From positions 1 to 16,152 of the forward strand of contig JAZDMF010000331.1 in the NCBI GenBank assembly GCA_043801235.1: DNA of 16,152 nucleotides. The letters run 5' to 3'. The DNA comes from DAOQAK01 sp043801235. GTDB taxonomy: Bacteria > Bacteroidota > Bacteroidia > Bacteroidales > CG2-30-32-10. A program made the translations under genes and the position numbers. Below the pieces are notes generated by a model, which was not told where the DNA came from, searched no databases, and saw only the letters and a program-made list of their open reading frames with translations. Shown here piece after piece: positions 14,366 to 16,152 of the stretch (the stretch's first letter is position 1; every line of letters starts with the position of its first letter).

Positions 14366-14409
14366 TGTTGTTGCTCGTTACTGGTTACTTGTTTCTGGTT
14401 GCCGGTTTT
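14366..14409. repeat. intergenic word repeat, family D
   Basis: Tandem degenerate words TTGTTGTTGC, TCGTTACTGG, TTACTTGTTTCTGG and TTGCCGG recur with a period near seven to ten. They resemble the TGTTTGTTGTTCGTTG words at 8251-8270. Unlike the other clusters, this one lies between divergent genes and not after a stop codon. Confidence 0.45.
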
Positions 14410-14584
14410 TAAAAAAATACTGTTCTTAATTTCATTAAAAAAATACTGAATGAAAAAAATCCAATACATGGAATAGGAAAATTCGGCGCATTAAAGATAA
14501 GGAAAAACGTTATACGGGCAAAATGGTTAAACTTCTGAATTCAGCTTTATAAAACATAATATATGTTCACAAAAATAAAATTCG

Positions 14585-14592
14585 CACATTTG
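14585..14592 (+). promoter_or_regulatory. possible -7 promoter element for the DedA gene
   Basis: CACATTTG differs from TAnnTTTG at the first base and ends eight bases before the ATG at 14601, so a transcript from it would have almost no leader. No good TTTG is visible at the -33 distance. Confidence 0.35.
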
Positions 14593-14600
14593 TAAAAGCA

Positions 14601-15278
14601 ATGGATGCACTTAACGAAATATGGAATTTTCTTAAAGAGCTTGTAAATCCCGAAAGCATTATAATGTACGGGGGTTTCTGGCTGCTTTTATTTGTAGTGT
14701 ATGCCGAAACAGGTCTGTTTGTCGGGTTTTTCCTTCCGGGCGATTCATTATTATTTACAGCAGGTTTATTAACCGCAACCGGAACGATTGATGTGCATAT
14801 TGTTTTTGTTGTGGCAGGAGTTTGCCTGGCTGCAATAGCTGGAAATACTACAGGATATGCATTCGGCAAAAGAACGGGCAAAGCTATTTTCAATCGCAAA
14901 AGAACTTTTTTCTTTAAGCCAAAACATTTGTATGCTGCAAAAGATTTTTACGACAGGCACGGAGGAAAAGCAATAATATTAGGAGAATTTCTTCCTGTTA
15001 TCAGAACCTTTGCACCTATTGTTGCAGGAGCTGTTAAGCTGGAGTACAAGAAATTCATCGCGTATAATATCACAGGGGCGGTACTCTGGGCAAACATTAT
15101 GATACTTTTGGGATATTTTCTGGGAACAAGTGTTCCCGGAATAAAAGATTATCTTACATATATTATAATTTTTCTTATTGTCATCACAACAATTCCTGTT
15201 GTACGAACAATTATAAAAGAAAAAAAGAGGCAACATCAAATGAGCGGAAAAGAAAAAAACAAAGAAAGTCAGAAATAA
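14601..15278 (+). CDS. DedA family (VTT-domain) membrane protein
   Basis: A 225-residue inner-membrane protein of the DedA/SNARE-associated family. Some members are linked to undecaprenyl-phosphate or phospholipid flipping and to proton-motive-force maintenance. Hydrophobic segments cover about 25-60, 64-90, 123-145, 153-175 and 182-203. The first re-entrant motif, ETGLFVGFFLPGDSLLF at 36-52, keeps the acidic residues E36 and D48 that correspond to essential positions in E. coli YqjA. The second is HGGKAIILGEFLPVIRTFAPIVAG in segments over 120-143. R135 is retained, but E129 stands where many members have arginine. The C-terminus is a basic cytoplasmic tail (KEKKRQHQ...). The length matches the family. 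The exact lipid substrate cannot be told. A hairpin follows the stop codon directly. Confidence 0.93.
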   Translation: MDALNEIWNFLKELVNPESIIMYGGFWLLLFVVYAETGLFVGFFLPGDSLLFTAGLLTATGTIDVHIVFVVAGVCLAAIAGNTTGYAFGKRTGKAIFNRKRTFFFKPKHLYAAKDFYDRHGGKAIILGEFLPVIRTFAPIVAGAVKLEYKKFIAYNITGAVLWANIMILLGYFLGTSVPGIKDYLTYIIIFLIVITTIPVVRTIIKEKKRQHQMSGKEKNKESQK

Positions 15279-15319
15279 GGGCATCTCAAAAACTGAAAAT
15301 TAGTTTTTTAGAGGTTCCC
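15279..15319 (+). terminator. hairpin directly after the DedA gene stop
   Basis: A long imperfect stem starts on the base after the stop codon. GGGCATCTC-AAAAACT pairs with AGTTTTT-AGAG-GTTCCC around the loop GAAAATT, with one or two bulges. The inner T6 run (15304-15309) is part of the stem; a further T-rich stretch follows at 15331-15344. It may be a terminator or a 3'-end stabiliser. Confidence 0.55.
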
Positions 15320-15341
15320 ATAAGTTTATGTATTTCTTTTT

Positions 15342-15374
15342 TTTGTAAAATAAAACTGAAAACATTTAATTTAG
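15342..15374 (+). promoter_or_regulatory. possible promoter for the RCK/TrkA gene
   Basis: TTTG at 15342-15345 and TAATTTAG at 15367-15374 are separated by 21 bases. This resembles the Bacteroidota TTTG-N19/20-TAnnTTTG layout with one mismatch in the downstream element. It would give a leader of roughly ten bases before the ATG at 15392. Confidence 0.4.
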
Positions 15375-15391
15375 CATAAAATTATCTGCAT

Positions 15392-16018
15392 ATGCTGCAT
15401 CAGAATAAATTTGCCGTGATCGGTCTTGGCCAGTTTGGCAAGGCAATAGCTCTTACTCTTGCGAACCGCGGAGGCGAAGTACTTGCTATTGACAGTCATG
15501 AAGAAAATGTTCAGGCTGTTGCAGAAGAAGTTGCCCACGCAGTAATGCTGGATGTATCGGACAAAAAAGCATTGAAAGCACAAAACATCCAGGAAATGGA
15601 CGCTGTTGTGGTTGCTATCGGCGAGGATTTTGAATCGCTGCTTTTGTGCTGCGTTCTGCTTCTTGAGCTAAAGGCAAAAAGAATTATTGCGCGTGCCCGC
15701 GGCAAGCAGCAACGCACTATCCTGGAAAAAATCGGGATAAAAGATATACTTTCTCCCGAAGACGAAGTAGGAATGCTTGTTGCTGAACGCTTACTCAATC
15801 CAAGCCTTCTGAGTATCCTGAAATTCCCCGATCAGTATGAAATAGTCGAAATAAAAACTCCCCGGAGAATTGCCAACCGGAATTTCAGCGATGTTGATTT
15901 TTCTAAAAAATACCAATTAAATATTGTTGCAATTAAACGAGAATTCGAAACGGAAAAAGATGGCGTTCTTGTTACTGAGCAACATATAATTCCTCTTACG
16001 CCGGAAAAAAAATTTTAA
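15392..16018 (+). CDS. TrkA/KtrA-type RCK potassium-uptake regulator, short C-terminus
   Basis: A 208-residue cytoplasmic protein that would gate a TrkH/KtrB-type potassium channel by binding nucleotide. The RCK_N Rossmann domain covers 6-120, with the dinucleotide motif GLGQFG at 11-16, the ribose-binding acid D34 in VLAIDSHE, the strand AVVVAIGEDFES at 71-82 and RIIARARGKQQ at 97-107. An RCK_C domain begins near 148 (YEIVEIKTPRR) and includes YQLNIVAIKRE at 174-184. Full-length relatives continue with a GDILVVIG-like last strand, but this protein ends IPLTPEKKF just after an A8 run (16005-16012). A -1 shift there would add ILMTIG and a few more residues. No channel partner is seen in the window. 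The family is secure; whether the C-terminus is natural, shifted or a sequence error is open. Confidence 0.9.
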   Translation: MLHQNKFAVIGLGQFGKAIALTLANRGGEVLAIDSHEENVQAVAEEVAHAVMLDVSDKKALKAQNIQEMDAVVVAIGEDFESLLLCCVLLLELKAKRIIARARGKQQRTILEKIGIKDILSPEDEVGMLVAERLLNPSLLSILKFPDQYEIVEIKTPRRIANRNFSDVDFSKKYQLNIVAIKREFETEKDGVLVTEQHIIPLTPEKKF

Positions 16019-16026
16019 TGACTATC

Positions 16027-16051
16027 GGGTTGTGCACCCAAGATTTTTTTT
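16027..16051 (+). terminator. weak terminator after the RCK gene
   Basis: GGGT (16027-16030) and ACCC (16036-16039) form a four-pair stem around TGTGC, followed after four bases by a T8 run (16044-16051). The stem is short, but the position nine bases after the stop codon and the T run fit termination. Confidence 0.4.
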
Positions 16052-16118
16052 AAGAATTTTCAATACATGCAATTAATAATCTGTCGAATATTTTTTCACC
16101 AAAATACCGTCTGTTGTA

Positions 16119-16148
16119 TTTGTAGCAAAATTCATTGAGATAATTTTG
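16119..16148 (+). promoter_or_regulatory. Bacteroidota promoter reading out of the right edge
   Basis: TTTG (16119-16122) and TAATTTTG (16141-16148) are separated by 18 bases, close to the phylum consensus TTTG-N19/20-TAnnTTTG, and both elements are exact. It implies a plus-strand gene starting shortly after the window ends. Confidence 0.6.
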
Positions 16149-16152
16149 CAGA

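Larger units (their letters stand above)
14238..14600. other. 363-base divergent intergenic region
   Basis: This gap separates the minus-strand barrel gene from the plus-strand dedA-like gene. It is strongly AT-rich and shows no credible gene. It contains a word-repeat cluster at 14366-14409, an exact 13-bp direct repeat TAAAAAAATACTG at 14410-14422 and 14436-14448, and a near-consensus promoter element at 14585-14592. A TAATTTTG at 14344-14351 points towards dedA but lies 250 bases away. I find no convincing promoter for the barrel gene. Confidence 0.6.

Noticed and set aside
14567..14960. Minus-strand open frames opposite the DedA gene
   Set aside because: They are low-complexity antisense readings of a gene whose plus-strand frame has clear family motifs.
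15392..16018. Calling the RCK gene a pseudogene
   Set aside because: The nucleotide-binding domain is intact and only the last strand of RCK_C is in doubt; sequence error or recoding remain possible.

Overview
The window looks like a chromosomal segment from an environmental member of the Bacteroidota. The basis is two proteins ending in type IX secretion (T9SS) type-A sorting domains, AT-rich intergenic DNA, almost no Shine-Dalgarno sites, and several TAnnTTTG promoter elements just upstream of start codons. The conserved order yicC-gmk-nadD fits the same phylum. I see no rRNA, tRNA, CRISPR array or intact mobile element.

Layout. Positions 1-262 hold a possible gene tail, a short direct repeat, a strong bidirectional terminator and an intergenic repeat. 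On the minus strand follow a SPOR-domain exported protein and, upstream of it and overlapping it, a tandem universal stress protein (263-1559). A five-gene minus-strand run covers 1647-6164, in transcription order: SIMPL-domain membrane protein, yicC, gmk, nadD, and a secreted C45-like Ntn hydrolase with a T9SS tail. A short divergent promoter region separates it from a plus-strand phospholipase D/cardiolipin synthase-like gene (6262-7338). That gene's 3' end overlaps a convergent EamA transporter (7313-8224). An NlpC/P60 lipoprotein lies at 8335-8874. A two-gene unit at 9140-14237 encodes an outer-membrane barrel-like protein followed by a 1402-residue secreted modular protein with two S74 (tail-fibre chaperone) domains, three FnIII-like domains and a T9SS tail. 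After a 363-base gap come plus-strand genes for a DedA membrane protein and a TrkA/KtrA-type RCK protein. A well-formed promoter then reads out of the right edge.

The most unusual signal is in the gaps between genes. At least six clusters of short, degenerate words (7-12 nt) recur there. Three share one word family related to TTTGGGATT or its complement; two of these and a fourth cluster have an inverted, hairpin-like layout. Five of the six begin within about 40 bases of the stop codon of the gene upstream of them in transcription, either inside apparent operons or between a stop codon and its terminator. The second notable item is the double-S74 protein: each S74 domain keeps the Ser-Asp...Lys junction motif, yet the secretion signal lies C-terminal to both, so self-cleavage would detach the N-terminal part from its sorting signal. 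A third point is the unusually short C-terminus of the RCK protein, which ends at an A8 run in A_AAA_AAA register.
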